A stretch of DNA of 64,000 nucleotides from Dyadobacter beijingensis DSM 21582 (GTDB lineage: Bacteria; Bacteroidota; Bacteroidia; Cytophagales; Spirosomataceae). The position numbers and the translations under genes were made by a program. Within the stretch, counting starts at the first letter, position 1. Each line of letters begins with the position of its first letter. This document shows, piece after piece, positions 25,737-34,457 of this stretch. The stretch spans positions 496,001 to 560,000 of the forward strand of contig NZ_KB907790.1 in the NCBI RefSeq assembly GCF_000382205.1. Direction: 5' to 3'. Under the pieces are notes generated by a model. It had not been told where the DNA came from. It was given only the letters and a program-made list of their open reading frames with translations, and searched no databases.

Positions 25737-26981
25737 ATGGAAAGAATGATGGATTCCCTCCGCATCACTGCGTGGCTGGCATGGGTGGCATGGCTGCTAC
25801 CAGGCCACATCGCGGCGCAGGATTATGATATGCTGATCAAAAAAGCGCACGTGATCGACCCCGCCAATACATTGAACGGCGTCATGGACGTCGCCGTGAG
25901 CCAGGGTAAAATCGCCCGGATAGCACCGGTGATCGACGGTAATGCTACACAGGTGATCGATGCGGACGGCCTTTACCTCACACCCGGCTTCATCGACCCG
26001 CATACGCACGTGTTCGTGGGCACGCAGGCGGGGTTGTTCGCCAATGGCGTCAATAGTGTTTCGCCCGACGATTTTACGTTTCGTTCCGGCGTGACGACGG
26101 TCGTCGATGCCGGCACTTCGGGCTGGCGGAGTTTTCCGGTGTTCAAAAAGCAGGTGATCGACCAGTCGAAAACACGTATTCTGGCATTTCTGAATATCGC
26201 GGGCGGCGGCATGACGGGCGCAGATCACGAGCAGGATTTGCAGGATATGAACGTAGATTCGGCGGTGGCGGTAATGCGGCAGTTCCCCGACGTGATTGCG
26301 GGCGTGAAAATCGGACATTATAATGGAAAAGACTGGACGCCGTTCGATCACGCATTGAAAGCAGCCGGGCAGGCAGGCAAGCCGTTGTTTGTAGAGTGTC
26401 ATTTGCCGGAATATTCACTTGAAGACCAGCTCGCAAAAATGCGTCCCGGCGATATGATTACCCATACTTTTGAAAATATCAAAGAACGGATGCCCATTAT
26501 CGGGGACGACGGTCGTGTGCGTCCATTTGTGGAAGCGGCCCGCAAGCGCGGCGTCCTGTTCGATCTCGGGCATGGCGGCGCGGGTTTCTGGTTCGATCAG
26601 GCGATGCCGGCCGTGAAGCAGGGTTTTTACCCCAACTCTTTCGGTACCGACCTGCACCGGTTCAGCATGAACTCGGCAATGAAGGATATGGCCAATGTCA
26701 TGTCCAAATTCATGGCCATGGGCATTCCGCTTGAAAGAGTAGTGGAAATAGCCTCATGGAATGCCGCCGGGGCAATCGGCCATCCCGAATTGGGAAATTT
26801 GAAAGAAGGTAATGCGGCTGATATTGCGCTCTTCCGGGTGCGCGAAGGCCGGTTCGGTTTTATGGATTCAGCCGGGAGCGGGATCACCGGTACCCGCAAG
26901 CTGGAAGTCGAAATGACCCTCCGGCAAGGGAAAGTCGTGTGGGACCTGAACGGCCTGGCGGCAAAGAAAAAAGCTTTTTAA
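25737..26981 (+). CDS. exported cog3964-type amidohydrolase, copy 2
   Basis: 414 aa with a signal peptide (ITAWLAWVAWLLPGHIAAQ). Same barrel as its neighbour: H89/H91 in FIDPHTHVF, K191 in AGVKIGHYNG, VECHLPEY, ITHTFEN and the catalytic Asp in FGTDLHRFSMN. The two copies differ around the first metal-adjacent strand: copy 1 has VDFGEHRPP where this one has VECHLPEYS, which moves a histidine. They may therefore have different substrates and may not be simple redundant copies. Translation is coupled: it starts 2 nt after the upstream stop. The next gene's ATG follows 11 nt after this stop. Confidence 0.88.
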   Translation: MERMMDSLRITAWLAWVAWLLPGHIAAQDYDMLIKKAHVIDPANTLNGVMDVAVSQGKIARIAPVIDGNATQVIDADGLYLTPGFIDPHTHVFVGTQAGLFANGVNSVSPDDFTFRSGVTTVVDAGTSGWRSFPVFKKQVIDQSKTRILAFLNIAGGGMTGADHEQDLQDMNVDSAVAVMRQFPDVIAGVKIGHYNGKDWTPFDHALKAAGQAGKPLFVECHLPEYSLEDQLAKMRPGDMITHTFENIKERMPIIGDDGRVRPFVEAARKRGVLFDLGHGGAGFWFDQAMPAVKQGFYPNSFGTDLHRFSMNSAMKDMANVMSKFMAMGIPLERVVEIASWNAAGAIGHPELGNLKEGNAADIALFRVREGRFGFMDSAGSGITGTRKLEVEMTLRQGKVVWDLNGLAAKKKAF

Positions 26982-26992
26982 ACATACTCACC

Positions 26993-28756
26993 ATGCATCC
27001 TCATATGAAATTCAAAAGGTTGGGCATAGGCCTGAGCCTTACCCTGCTCATTCTGGCGCTGATTGGCGCACAGCATTTACACCGCGAAAAACTTCCACCC
27101 GGCGATCCCGACAATGGCGGCCTCACGACACCCGAAGGTTTCGAAACGCTCGTCGTGGCCGACAGTACCGGGCTCGCACGACACATTGTGGTCAACGGCA
27201 ACGGCGATATTTACATTAAGCTACGCTATTTCGGCAAAGGCCAGGGCGGAGGTACCGTCGCTTTGCGCGATACAAATGGCGACGGAAAAGCCGATATCAT
27301 GCGTAATTTCGGCAGTTACCAGGACCATAGCAGCCTTGCCAACGGCATCACGATCCGCAACGGCTACCTCTATTACAGCTCTTCGCTGGCCGTTTACCGG
27401 AGCAAACTCATACCCGGGCAGCTGCTGCCGGACGAAAAAACCGAGCTGATCCTGAAAGACGACCATGAGCACGGTGCCCATTGGCATATCACCAAACCCA
27501 TGGCCTTCGACGACCAGGGCAATATGTTCGTGCCGTTCGGAGCGCCGTCGGATGCGTGCCAGGACATGGTGAACTCGCCGGGCGGTAAGCCGGGGAGCCC
27601 CGGAGTGGATCCTTGCCCCGAACTGGAAAAGCACGGCGGGATCTGGAAATTCAGCGCCGACAAGCCGAACCAAACGCAGTCCGACGGTACATTATATGCT
27701 ACCGGGCTGAGGAGCATCGTAGGCATGCGCTGGAACCCTGCCGACAAAAACCTGTATGCCGTCGTGCACGGCCGCGACAACCTGCACCGGCTTTTCCCCG
27801 AGCTATTCACCTCCTGGCAAAGCGCCGTTCTGCCTGCCGAGGAATTTGTAAAAGTGACGCAAGGCACCCACGTAGGCTGGCCGTACTATTATTTTGACCA
27901 GATGAAGGGTAAAAAAATGCTTAACCCCGAATACGGAGGTGACGGTAAAAAAGAAGGCGAAGGTGCGAAATACCAGAAACCGCTTTTCGGTTTTCCGGGG
28001 CATTGGGCGCCTAACGACGTGCTTTTTTACCAGGGCAACCAGTTTCCGGCGCGGTATAAAAACGGTGCATTCATCGCATTTCACGGCTCCACCAATCGGG
28101 CGCCTTACCCGCAGGCAGGCTATTTCGTGTGCTTCGTGCCCTTCAAGGACGGGAAGCCGACGGGCAATTGGGAGGTGTTCGCGGACGGCTTCGCGGGCGT
28201 GGACCCGATCATTAATGTAAGCGACGCGAAATTCAGGCCAATGGGACTTGCCGAGGGCCCGGACGGCTCCCTGTACATAACCGATTCGCGGAAAGGAAAA
28301 GTCTGGCGTATGATGTTCAAAGGCGACAGAAACGCTTTTGGGAACAAACAACTTGCCGCGATGGAGCAGCACAAGCAGCTCGCGCACATACGCACGCCCG
28401 ACGAGGTCGCCGATAATCTGGATGTGAAAACCACGGAACTCGGCCAGCGCGTGTACAATACCTATTGCACGCCCTGCCACCAGCGCAACGGCCTCGGCGA
28501 CGGCAGCCGGTTCCCGCCACTGGGTGGTTCGGAATGGGTGACGGGCAACAAAAAGCGGCTGATAGAAGTCGTGGCGAAAGGACTCGAAGGCCCGATACAG
28601 GTCGCCGGAAAGCCCTATAACGATCTTATGCCCAAGCACGACTTCCTCAAACCCGAGGAAATGGCGCAAGTGCTGACCTACATCCGCAAAAGTTTCGGCA
28701 ACGACGCCGACGCCATATCGGTAAGCGACATCCAGCGGGTGTTAGGTACAAAATAG
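26993..28756 (+). CDS. PQQ-type sugar/sorbosone dehydrogenase fused to cytochrome c
   Basis: 587 aa from the ATG at 26993 (an internal ATG at 27005 is also possible), both placing a hydrophobic leader LGIGLSLTLLILALIGA at the start. Residues about 40-440 form a beta-propeller of the glucose/sorbosone dehydrogenase type (TPEGFETLVVADSTGL, TGLRSIVGMRWNP, GRDNLHRLFPELF, FGFPGHWAPNDVLFYQ, LAEGPDGSLYITDSRKGKVWRM). The C-terminal ~95 residues are a class I cytochrome c with CTPCH at 492-496 and a probable distal Met in PYNDLMPKHDF. It would oxidise a sugar or alcohol in the periplasm and pass electrons to the respiratory chain. Third gene of the amidohydrolase operon. Confidence 0.87.
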   Translation: MHPHMKFKRLGIGLSLTLLILALIGAQHLHREKLPPGDPDNGGLTTPEGFETLVVADSTGLARHIVVNGNGDIYIKLRYFGKGQGGGTVALRDTNGDGKADIMRNFGSYQDHSSLANGITIRNGYLYYSSSLAVYRSKLIPGQLLPDEKTELILKDDHEHGAHWHITKPMAFDDQGNMFVPFGAPSDACQDMVNSPGGKPGSPGVDPCPELEKHGGIWKFSADKPNQTQSDGTLYATGLRSIVGMRWNPADKNLYAVVHGRDNLHRLFPELFTSWQSAVLPAEEFVKVTQGTHVGWPYYYFDQMKGKKMLNPEYGGDGKKEGEGAKYQKPLFGFPGHWAPNDVLFYQGNQFPARYKNGAFIAFHGSTNRAPYPQAGYFVCFVPFKDGKPTGNWEVFADGFAGVDPIINVSDAKFRPMGLAEGPDGSLYITDSRKGKVWRMMFKGDRNAFGNKQLAAMEQHKQLAHIRTPDEVADNLDVKTTELGQRVYNTYCTPCHQRNGLGDGSRFPPLGGSEWVTGNKKRLIEVVAKGLEGPIQVAGKPYNDLMPKHDFLKPEEMAQVLTYIRKSFGNDADAISVSDIQRVLGTK

Positions 28757-28766
28757 AATGCCACAA

Positions 28767-28799
28767 AAATGGCCGCCAGAGTTGCTCTGGCGGCCATTT
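28767..28799. terminator. bidirectional terminator
   Basis: A perfect 15-bp stem (28767-28781 with 28785-28799; core GGCCGCCAGAG/CTCTGGCGGCC) has a 3-nt loop, between the convergent dehydrogenase and T9SS-cargo genes. A/T pairs at the base supply a short T-run in both directions. Confidence 0.85.
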
Positions 28800-28819
28800 G
28801 CATTGCGGAGGAGTACATT

Positions 28820-29905
28820 TCAGGGCATCGCCACTTTCTTCGTGAGCTTACCGCCGTTGCTGCGCTGCAGCGAGAGCAAATACAGGCCCGAAGCCAGGCT
28901 ATTTTTAGGTTTTATCACAAATTCATTCCCGGAACGACCAAGCGTAAACCGGATCGCTTTTCCCGACAGGTCATAGAGGCTCACATGCGCTGGATCTTCG
29001 TTTTTGAGCAGGAAACGGATTTCGCGGTTCGGCACCGGGTTGCCCAGCAGCTCGAATGCGACGCTGCCGGTATGGTTGTCGACGGCGATCACGCGCGAGT
29101 ACTCGGACGTGCCATCGGCATCCACCATTCGCAGCCGGTAATAGTTATTCCCACCCAAAGGCCGGGTGTCCAGGAAGCGGTACTGCGTGGTCGCCGACGA
29201 ATTGCCTTTGGCCTGCACGCGGCCCAGCTGCACAAATTCACGCGAATCGACACTTCTTTCAATGTCGAAATGGCTCGCTCCGGCTTCCTCGGCGGTCGTC
29301 CAGGAAAGGCTCACGGCGTTGTCGAGCAAAGTGCCGTTGAAGCGCGCCAGGCTGACGGGTAAAATGGTGTTGATACCCTGGAGCGCGCAGTGAACGGGCG
29401 GGGTTTTCTTGTCGTTGGATTGCGAAGCCCACACATCGCCCGTAATGTCGGGCAGCGAAGTACAAGCGCCCGGTACCGTAAAACCAATGTTGTCCACCGT
29501 TATCCTGAATTTTCCCCCGCCGAGGTCCGTCTGGCTGATCGTCAGCCCCGCGAAGATGGGCGTAACGGTTTCGTCCGGGCCGTAGGTGGTCAAGAGGCTG
29601 ACAGGATCGTCCGTGCTGATCGCCACGGTAGCCAGCACCGGTCCCAATTCACCTTTGTCAGGGCCATGTTTGTACTCGGGATTGGGGTAACTGCTTGTAA
29701 GCCAGAAATGAATGTAGGCGAACTTGTTTCCTTTGTTCTTGTCGAGGGTGAAGGAATACTTCAGGTTGATAATACAATTTTCACCAGAACTTGAAACACT
29801 GTTTAGTTCAATTAGCTGATCGCTTAAGGTACAGGCATCACCGAGCGCCACACCTGTGGAGAGACCTATAAAAAGAATCCACTCCAGAAGCAAAAGTTTT
29901 TTCAT
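28820..29905 (-). CDS. secreted T9SS cargo of unknown function
   Basis: 361 aa with a signal peptide (LLLLEWILFIGLSTGVALG). The first ~180 mature residues form an unrecognised beta domain with four cysteines (DACTLSDQ, ENCIINLKYSF, PGACTSLPD, HCALQG). A fibronectin-type segment follows (LPVSLARFNGTLLDNAVSLSWTT, SHFDIERSVDSREF, YRLRMVDADGTSEYSRV) and a type A sorting domain (GNPVPNREIRFLL ... GLYLLSLQRSNGGKLTKKVA). The end pattern places it on the cell surface or in the medium via T9SS. It is monocistronic, bounded by the strong hairpin downstream and a long AT-rich spacer upstream. Confidence 0.85.
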   Translation of the reverse strand: MKKLLLLEWILFIGLSTGVALGDACTLSDQLIELNSVSSSGENCIINLKYSFTLDKNKGNKFAYIHFWLTSSYPNPEYKHGPDKGELGPVLATVAISTDDPVSLLTTYGPDETVTPIFAGLTISQTDLGGGKFRITVDNIGFTVPGACTSLPDITGDVWASQSNDKKTPPVHCALQGINTILPVSLARFNGTLLDNAVSLSWTTAEEAGASHFDIERSVDSREFVQLGRVQAKGNSSATTQYRFLDTRPLGGNNYYRLRMVDADGTSEYSRVIAVDNHTGSVAFELLGNPVPNREIRFLLKNEDPAHVSLYDLSGKAIRFTLGRSGNEFVIKPKNSLASGLYLLSLQRSNGGKLTKKVAMP

Positions 29906-30477
29906 GATAGAGGACGTTTAGTAAGGTATTTGACATACATTAATATACTACCTAAATCTTGAAATAGTTAAAATGTGGATGGTTTGAAATATTAATTTCA
30001 AGAGAATGGGGTGTACGCATCTACGGTGTAAAACTACATGGAATAACGGTGTAATAGGTCGCGTGTGAATCTAGAAATAGTTGCTTGGAAAATAATCGGC
30101 ATTATTTTATAATATTGAATATAAAGCATTTATGTAAAATTGAACTTATTCGTATCGATTTTATGATATTAATAAGACCATTTACAGATAAGGGTTGGTG
30201 GCTGATGCCTGGAACGTTCGGGTGAAATGCATATGTTGTAAAAGTTCAATTTTTAAATCGCTTTCTTCTTAGCGGAATACCATTTGTAATTCTTACAGGG
30301 ATTGCTGCAAAACCTCTCCGTAATGCTGCACTCGTCCGCCGCGCATCACAAGGCCCTGTTACCGAAGGTGAATTGGTTACTGCCGCTTGATTATCGGTTT
30401 TGGAACCACAGCTTTCACCGCTCATTTTCAGCTCGTCAAACCGCCTGAGGGCAATCACAATTTTTCGCAGATCAGTC
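29906..30477. other. 572-nt divergent spacer, no gene seen
   Basis: Separates two divergent secreted-protein genes. The left 330 nt are AT-rich and likely contain promoters, but I find no exact TAnnTTTG box at a convincing distance. From 30240 the base composition becomes gene-like, and short frames exist in several phases, none with a start, homology or coding pattern I can support. Confidence 0.4.
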
Positions 30478-32028
30478 ATGATAAAAACCATTTTTATCGG
30501 TACCGTGATGGTACTGACTATGTCCATGAGCTTCGCCCAGGCTCCGCAGCAGTTCAGTTTTCAGGGCGTCGCGCGCGGCGCCGACGGCAAGCTGGTGAGC
30601 AATGCCAACGTGGGCATACGCATTACCATCCATTCAGAAAGCGTTTCCGGCACTGTCGCCTACCAGGAAACGCACACGGCACAAACGAACGGCGGCGGAA
30701 TTTTCAATATTCCCATCGGCGGCGGCGCGGTACTGGCCGGAACCTTCGCCAATATCCCGTGGAAAACCTTCGCGCATTTTCTGCAACTGGAAATGGATGC
30801 CACCGGCGGCACAACGTATACGGACCTGGGCACGACGCAAATGCTGAGTACACCCTATGCATTGCAGGCGAAAGAGGCTACGAAATGGAGCGATGGATTT
30901 CCCGTGGTGCAGAGGATGGAGTTCGGGCCGGATGCTGATCCGAACGACCCGGATGTCTTGAACGATCCCGACCTTCAGAAATACCTGTTACCGGCTATTG
31001 GAGAAGGCAACGTACTTATTTGGTATCCATTCCAGGGAGCATTCCGTGCTGGCGGCTCTGTCAATGGAAAATGGGAAAGGGCACAATTAGGGACATACTC
31101 TATCGGGTTTGGAAGCGACAATTTGGCAAAGGGCTTGGCAAGTCTTGTCTCTGGTATTGGTTCGTCTGCCGCAGGAGATTTTTCCAATGCAATGGGATTC
31201 AATACGACTGCGTCGGGGTACGGAGCTTCATCTTTGGGACTCGAAACGCAGTCGAATTATAAGGGAAGTTTTGTTGCAGGGATGTTTAACTTTCCCCAGG
31301 GTATCGGTGGTATCAATTCTCCGTCGGCAGATGATGCCATTTTTCAAATAGGCAATGGTACAGGCAATAATAACCACTCGAATGCGATTTCCATTCTAAG
31401 AAATGGGAACACAGGTGTCAAATTGGGTCAGGATTCGCCCGCATTTGCCTTGGATGTGGGCGGACGTATGCGGGTGAGGCACGCCGGATCGACTTCCGGT
31501 ATTCACTTCAATAATTCTCAAAACGTCGCATATGCTTTTGTGGGGATGAAGACCGACGCACAAGTCGGTTTCTATATTAACAATGATTGGCGCTTTTTTA
31601 TTGATAATGCCGGAAACGGCACATTAGGCGGCTCACTTTCGCAATCCTCCGACCGCCGCCTGAAACGGGACTTCCTGCCCCTTTCGGCCAGCCTTAGCAA
31701 GCTTACCGGCATTCGGGGTTACCATTATTATTGGAAAGACAAAGACCGGGACCAGTCGCTGCAAACGGGGCTGATCGCGCAGGAGGTGGAGAAGTTGTTC
31801 CCGGAACTGGTCAAGACGGATGAAAAAGGTTTCAAATCACTCAATTACATGGGCCTGATACCGCATTTGATTGAATCGGTGAAGGAATTGGCGAGACAAA
31901 ATGCCGGACTGGAAGCGGAAAATGCAGATTTCAGGAACGATAACAAGGCTTTCCTCGAAAAACTGGCAGCGATGGCGGCCAGGTTGGATCGGCTGGAAAT
32001 GCCAAAGGTAGTGGAGGCGACTAAATAG
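30478..32028 (+). CDS. YadA-head-like surface protein with S74 intramolecular chaperone domain
   Basis: 516 aa from the ATG at 30478, chosen because it opens the signal peptide IFIGTVMVLTMSMSFAQ. An N-terminal beta domain (FSFQGVARGADGKLVSNANV) typical of Bacteroidota exported proteins is followed by trimeric-adhesin-like repeats (SLVSGIGSSAAGDFSNAMGFNTTASGYGASSLG). The C-terminus is a peptidase S74 domain: SDRRLKRD with the self-cleavage Ser near residue 391, YHYYWKDKD, TGLIAQEVEKLFPELV and SLNYMGLIPHLIESVKEL, then a coiled coil. S74 domains drive trimerisation of fibre proteins and then cut themselves off. A terminator hairpin follows at 32045-32079. Confidence 0.87.
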   Translation: MIKTIFIGTVMVLTMSMSFAQAPQQFSFQGVARGADGKLVSNANVGIRITIHSESVSGTVAYQETHTAQTNGGGIFNIPIGGGAVLAGTFANIPWKTFAHFLQLEMDATGGTTYTDLGTTQMLSTPYALQAKEATKWSDGFPVVQRMEFGPDADPNDPDVLNDPDLQKYLLPAIGEGNVLIWYPFQGAFRAGGSVNGKWERAQLGTYSIGFGSDNLAKGLASLVSGIGSSAAGDFSNAMGFNTTASGYGASSLGLETQSNYKGSFVAGMFNFPQGIGGINSPSADDAIFQIGNGTGNNNHSNAISILRNGNTGVKLGQDSPAFALDVGGRMRVRHAGSTSGIHFNNSQNVAYAFVGMKTDAQVGFYINNDWRFFIDNAGNGTLGGSLSQSSDRRLKRDFLPLSASLSKLTGIRGYHYYWKDKDRDQSLQTGLIAQEVEKLFPELVKTDEKGFKSLNYMGLIPHLIESVKELARQNAGLEAENADFRNDNKAFLEKLAAMAARLDRLEMPKVVEATK

Positions 32029-32044
32029 GTGAGAGACGGTAAGT

Positions 32045-32079
32045 AAACAAGCGGTATCCGTGTGAATGCCGCTTGTTTT
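32045..32079. terminator. terminator between convergent genes
   Basis: A 10-bp perfect stem, AAACAAGCGG (32045-32054) with CCGCTTGTTT (32069-32078), a 14-nt loop and T-runs on both sides. It sits between the S74 gene and the nitrilase operon, 2 nt from the latter's stop. Confidence 0.8.
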
Positions 32080-32080
32080 G

Positions 32081-32983
32081 TTATACAGGTCGGTGGATAA
32101 CTGATACCTCTTCCGACGCCAGCCCGATCGCCAGCCGAGATTGATCCTTGAAATTGAACACATGGCCATCCCGACGTACTTCGTCGATCAACGCGAAATC
32201 GAGGTCGCGGAGCAGCCAGCCTTCCTGCTGGGCGGGCATCGTAGCGATAATGCCTTCTTCGGGCATACCTTTATCGGGCGTCGTGTAGAAGCCGGCAAAT
32301 CCATAGTTGATATCGACGGCAGGCGACCATAATGCATCGCCCACAGTTTGCGATACGACGGTGAATGCCTGGTTTTCCAGCGCGCGGGCACGGGCACCCA
32401 CATGTACGCGTGTAGCGCCGCGGATGGTTTCCGTGCAGCTCGGTGCGAGGATCAGCCCGGCACCTGCTTCACACAGTTTCTGCGCGCCGAGTGGAAATTC
32501 AACGTCGTAGCAGATCTGAATACCGAATTTCCCCCACGAAGCTTCAAAAACAGTGAGCTGCTTAGGCGCGCTTTCGACGCCCCAACGCTCGTGCTCGAAG
32601 CGGGTCATGAAAAATTTGTCCTGGTACCCAGCCAGCCCGTTCGCCGAAAAAACAAACGCCCGGTTCAGCTTTCTGCCTTCTTCAATCACCGGAATGCTCG
32701 GCGCGACGATGGTCACGCCGTATTTCCGGGAAAGTACTTCGAATGCTGCGCAAAAATCGGCCTTTAATGCATCCAGCTCATAAACCTGGCGCCGGATGTC
32801 GTTGCGGATCTCCTGGCCGAAAATGCTGACGAGCTCCATAGCGCCATATTCCGGGAAAAGCAGCAGTTGCGCGCCCTGGGCCGCGGCATCGGCTATCCAT
32901 CTTTCGGTATGGCGCTGCCACGAGGCGAAATCGGCGTGTTCGGTAATGGGATATTGCGCGGCGGCAATGGTGACCTGTTGCAT
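32081..32983 (-). CDS. nitrilase-superfamily carbon-nitrogen hydrolase
   Basis: 300 aa, cytoplasmic. The Glu-Lys-Cys triad is intact: E45 in LLFPEYGAME, K123 in YQDKFFMTRFE and C158 in GIQICYDVEFP. Members hydrolyse nitriles, amides or N-carbamoyl compounds; the substrate here is unknown. It is the last gene of a compact minus-strand operon with a GNAT acetyltransferase (7 nt upstream) and a SnoaL-like protein, a combination I recall as recurrent in other bacteria. That suggests a small acyl/amide metabolite pathway. The length matches the aliphatic-amidase-like branch. Confidence 0.92.
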   Translation of the reverse strand: MQQVTIAAAQYPITEHADFASWQRHTERWIADAAAQGAQLLLFPEYGAMELVSIFGQEIRNDIRRQVYELDALKADFCAAFEVLSRKYGVTIVAPSIPVIEEGRKLNRAFVFSANGLAGYQDKFFMTRFEHERWGVESAPKQLTVFEASWGKFGIQICYDVEFPLGAQKLCEAGAGLILAPSCTETIRGATRVHVGARARALENQAFTVVSQTVGDALWSPAVDINYGFAGFYTTPDKGMPEEGIIATMPAQQEGWLLRDLDFALIDEVRRDGHVFNFKDQSRLAIGLASEEVSVIHRPV

Positions 32984-32990
32984 GTAATTG

Positions 32991-33593
32991 TCAGTCGTTG
33001 AGCGGTTTGGTCCATAAAGTCATGGTTTTGGGTGTGGAGGACGTTTCTCCGAGATCAGGCCATTCCATGGTACTTTGCAACGCTGGCTCCTTGCGGTAAC
33101 CGCGCTTGATCCAGAATGCATCGTTCGGCCGGTAATCTGCCGGTTTCAGCGGATGGTTTTCACCCCGGTCGACGGAGCAGAAACAGCTGATCGTGAAGTC
33201 GCCAAAACTCCGTGCATATGCTTCCCGTTCGTCGAAAAAGCGGTGGCCCAGGCCCAGGCTGCGGTAGGCGGGCAGGAGAATGCTTTCGCCGAAATAGAAA
33301 ACAGTAGAAATAACAAAACCGGCGTCCTCGAACGGCTTTCTCACCTCGGCTGTCTCATCGGCCAGTGGAATGCAGGTAGTGGCGCCTACCATCTGCGCAC
33401 CGTCATATACCGCGAAAAGGAACGACCGCTCCGATTGCAGATAGGTTTGCAAATAGCCTTTTTCATAGTCCACGCTGCCCTCGTACAGGTAAGGATAGTC
33501 GCGGAACACGGCAATGCGGAGCTGGGCAAGGTCATCGAAGGCCCCAGCCATGTCCGCGCCGGTTTTGGTTATAAATGTGAGCGGGGTACTCAT
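32991..33593 (-). CDS. GNAT-family N-acetyltransferase
   Basis: 200 aa. The GNAT fold shows in VFRDYPYLYEGS, SFLFAVYDGAQMVGATTC (beta strands of the central sheet), and the acetyl-CoA pyrophosphate loop region YRSLGLGHRFFDEREAYARSFG. The C-terminus has FWIKRGYRKEPAL, matching the branch usually found beside carbon-nitrogen hydrolases. The 3' end is 7 nt from the nitrilase ATG and its own ATG overlaps the SnoaL-like stop by 4 nt, so all three are translationally linked. The acceptor amine is unknown. Confidence 0.88.
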   Translation of the reverse strand: MSTPLTFITKTGADMAGAFDDLAQLRIAVFRDYPYLYEGSVDYEKGYLQTYLQSERSFLFAVYDGAQMVGATTCIPLADETAEVRKPFEDAGFVISTVFYFGESILLPAYRSLGLGHRFFDEREAYARSFGDFTISCFCSVDRGENHPLKPADYRPNDAFWIKRGYRKEPALQSTMEWPDLGETSSTPKTMTLWTKPLND

Positions 33594-33994
33594 GGTTTCG
33601 ACACGAGTTCGATCCAGAGCGGCAGATTGTAATAGGTGGTAACCCGGCTGATTTTACCATCCGTCACTTCCAGGAACGCACCTGCCGGCAGCACATACGA
33701 CTGCCCGTGTGCCTCGGGAAGGCCTTCTTCTGCCTGTTTGTAAATCCCGTTCACGACAAATTCCACGGCCACGCGCTTGCCTTCCGGTTCGCTGAAAAAC
33801 ACCATTTCCGTGAGCGTTTCCTCGTAGGCTTCATCCATTTTTTGGAGAAATGCCGTGAATTTTTCAAGACCGATGCGTACATCTCCCTGGTTGGCCTCGT
33901 GCCTCACCTCGGGGTGGAGCAGGGCGAGCATTCCCTCCCAGTTTTTCGCGTTGAAAGCGGCATAATATTGCTGTACGGTTGCTAGTGCAGTCAT
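33590..33994 (-). CDS. SnoaL-like (NTF2-fold) ketosteroid-isomerase-related protein
   Basis: 134 aa with the cone-shaped NTF2 fold pattern: helix VQQYYAAFNAKNWEGMLALLHPEVRHE, then VRIGLEKFTAFLQKMDEAYEE and the long strands RVAVEFVVNGIY, SYVLPAGAFLEVTDGKI, RVTTYYNLPLWIELV. This branch is the 'ketosteroid isomerase-related' group that sits with GNAT and nitrilase genes. It may be an isomerase or hydrolase or a binding protein. First gene of the operon, with a TATATTTG -7 box 36 nt upstream and a 4-nt overlap with the GNAT gene. Confidence 0.88.
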   Translation of the reverse strand: MTALATVQQYYAAFNAKNWEGMLALLHPEVRHEANQGDVRIGLEKFTAFLQKMDEAYEETLTEMVFFSEPEGKRVAVEFVVNGIYKQAEEGLPEAHGQSYVLPAGAFLEVTDGKISRVTTYYNLPLWIELVSKP

Positions 33995-34029
33995 TGTTTT
34001 GGGTAGTTATATCAAAATAAAAATCGGGG

Positions 34030-34037
34030 CAAATATA
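34030..34037 (-). promoter_or_regulatory. -7 promoter box of the SnoaL-GNAT-nitrilase operon
   Basis: The minus strand reads TATATTTG, an exact TAnnTTTG match located 36 nt before the operon's first ATG and after the stop of the upstream gene at 34050. No -33 TTG with good spacing is evident. Confidence 0.5.
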
Positions 34038-34049
34038 AGGGGCAGGGCC

Positions 34050-34451
34050 TCAAAAAGGCTTTTTCGTCAGCGAAACCTGTCCGTTCGGGTCCTTTTTATA
34101 TACCGCCAGCACGTTCGCGGCGAACTTCCTGTCGAAATGCGGCTCGGTGGCTTCGAGGCCGGCCGGGAAAGGTTTCGACGCCGGGAAAAAATAGACGGTC
34201 GTGGAGCCGTATTTCGTGTATGGCATCAGTTCACCATATTGGTTGAAATCGCTGGTGAGCGTGTCGGCCACCGTCACGGCGTAGATGCGCACGATGGGGC
34301 CGGTGTTGTTCGGGTTGCGGTACATGGCCACTTCCCGGAAACCGCCGGAGAGGTCGTCGACGGTCGGTTGCGAGGTGGAGTCGTACACAATGTAGCCGAT
34401 GATGGCTGCCAGGACCAGGAGGAGGATGTTTTTCTTACTTTTAAAGAACAT
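34050..34451 (-). CDS. small membrane-anchored protein of unknown function
   Basis: 133 aa. A single N-terminal transmembrane helix (NILLLVLAAIIGYIVYD) is preceded by a positively charged MFFKSKK, placing the rest outside the cytoplasm. The outer part (VAMYRNPNNTGPIVRIYAVT, LMPYTKYGSTTVYFF) looks beta-rich with no recognised motif. Its ATG is 6 nt after the stop of the large GT-C-like membrane protein, so it is co-transcribed and could be a partner or auxiliary of that transferase. Confidence 0.7.
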   Translation of the reverse strand: MFFKSKKNILLLVLAAIIGYIVYDSTSQPTVDDLSGGFREVAMYRNPNNTGPIVRIYAVTVADTLTSDFNQYGELMPYTKYGSTTVYFFPASKPFPAGLEATEPHFDRKFAANVLAVYKKDPNGQVSLTKKPF

Positions 34452-34457
34452 ATCAAA

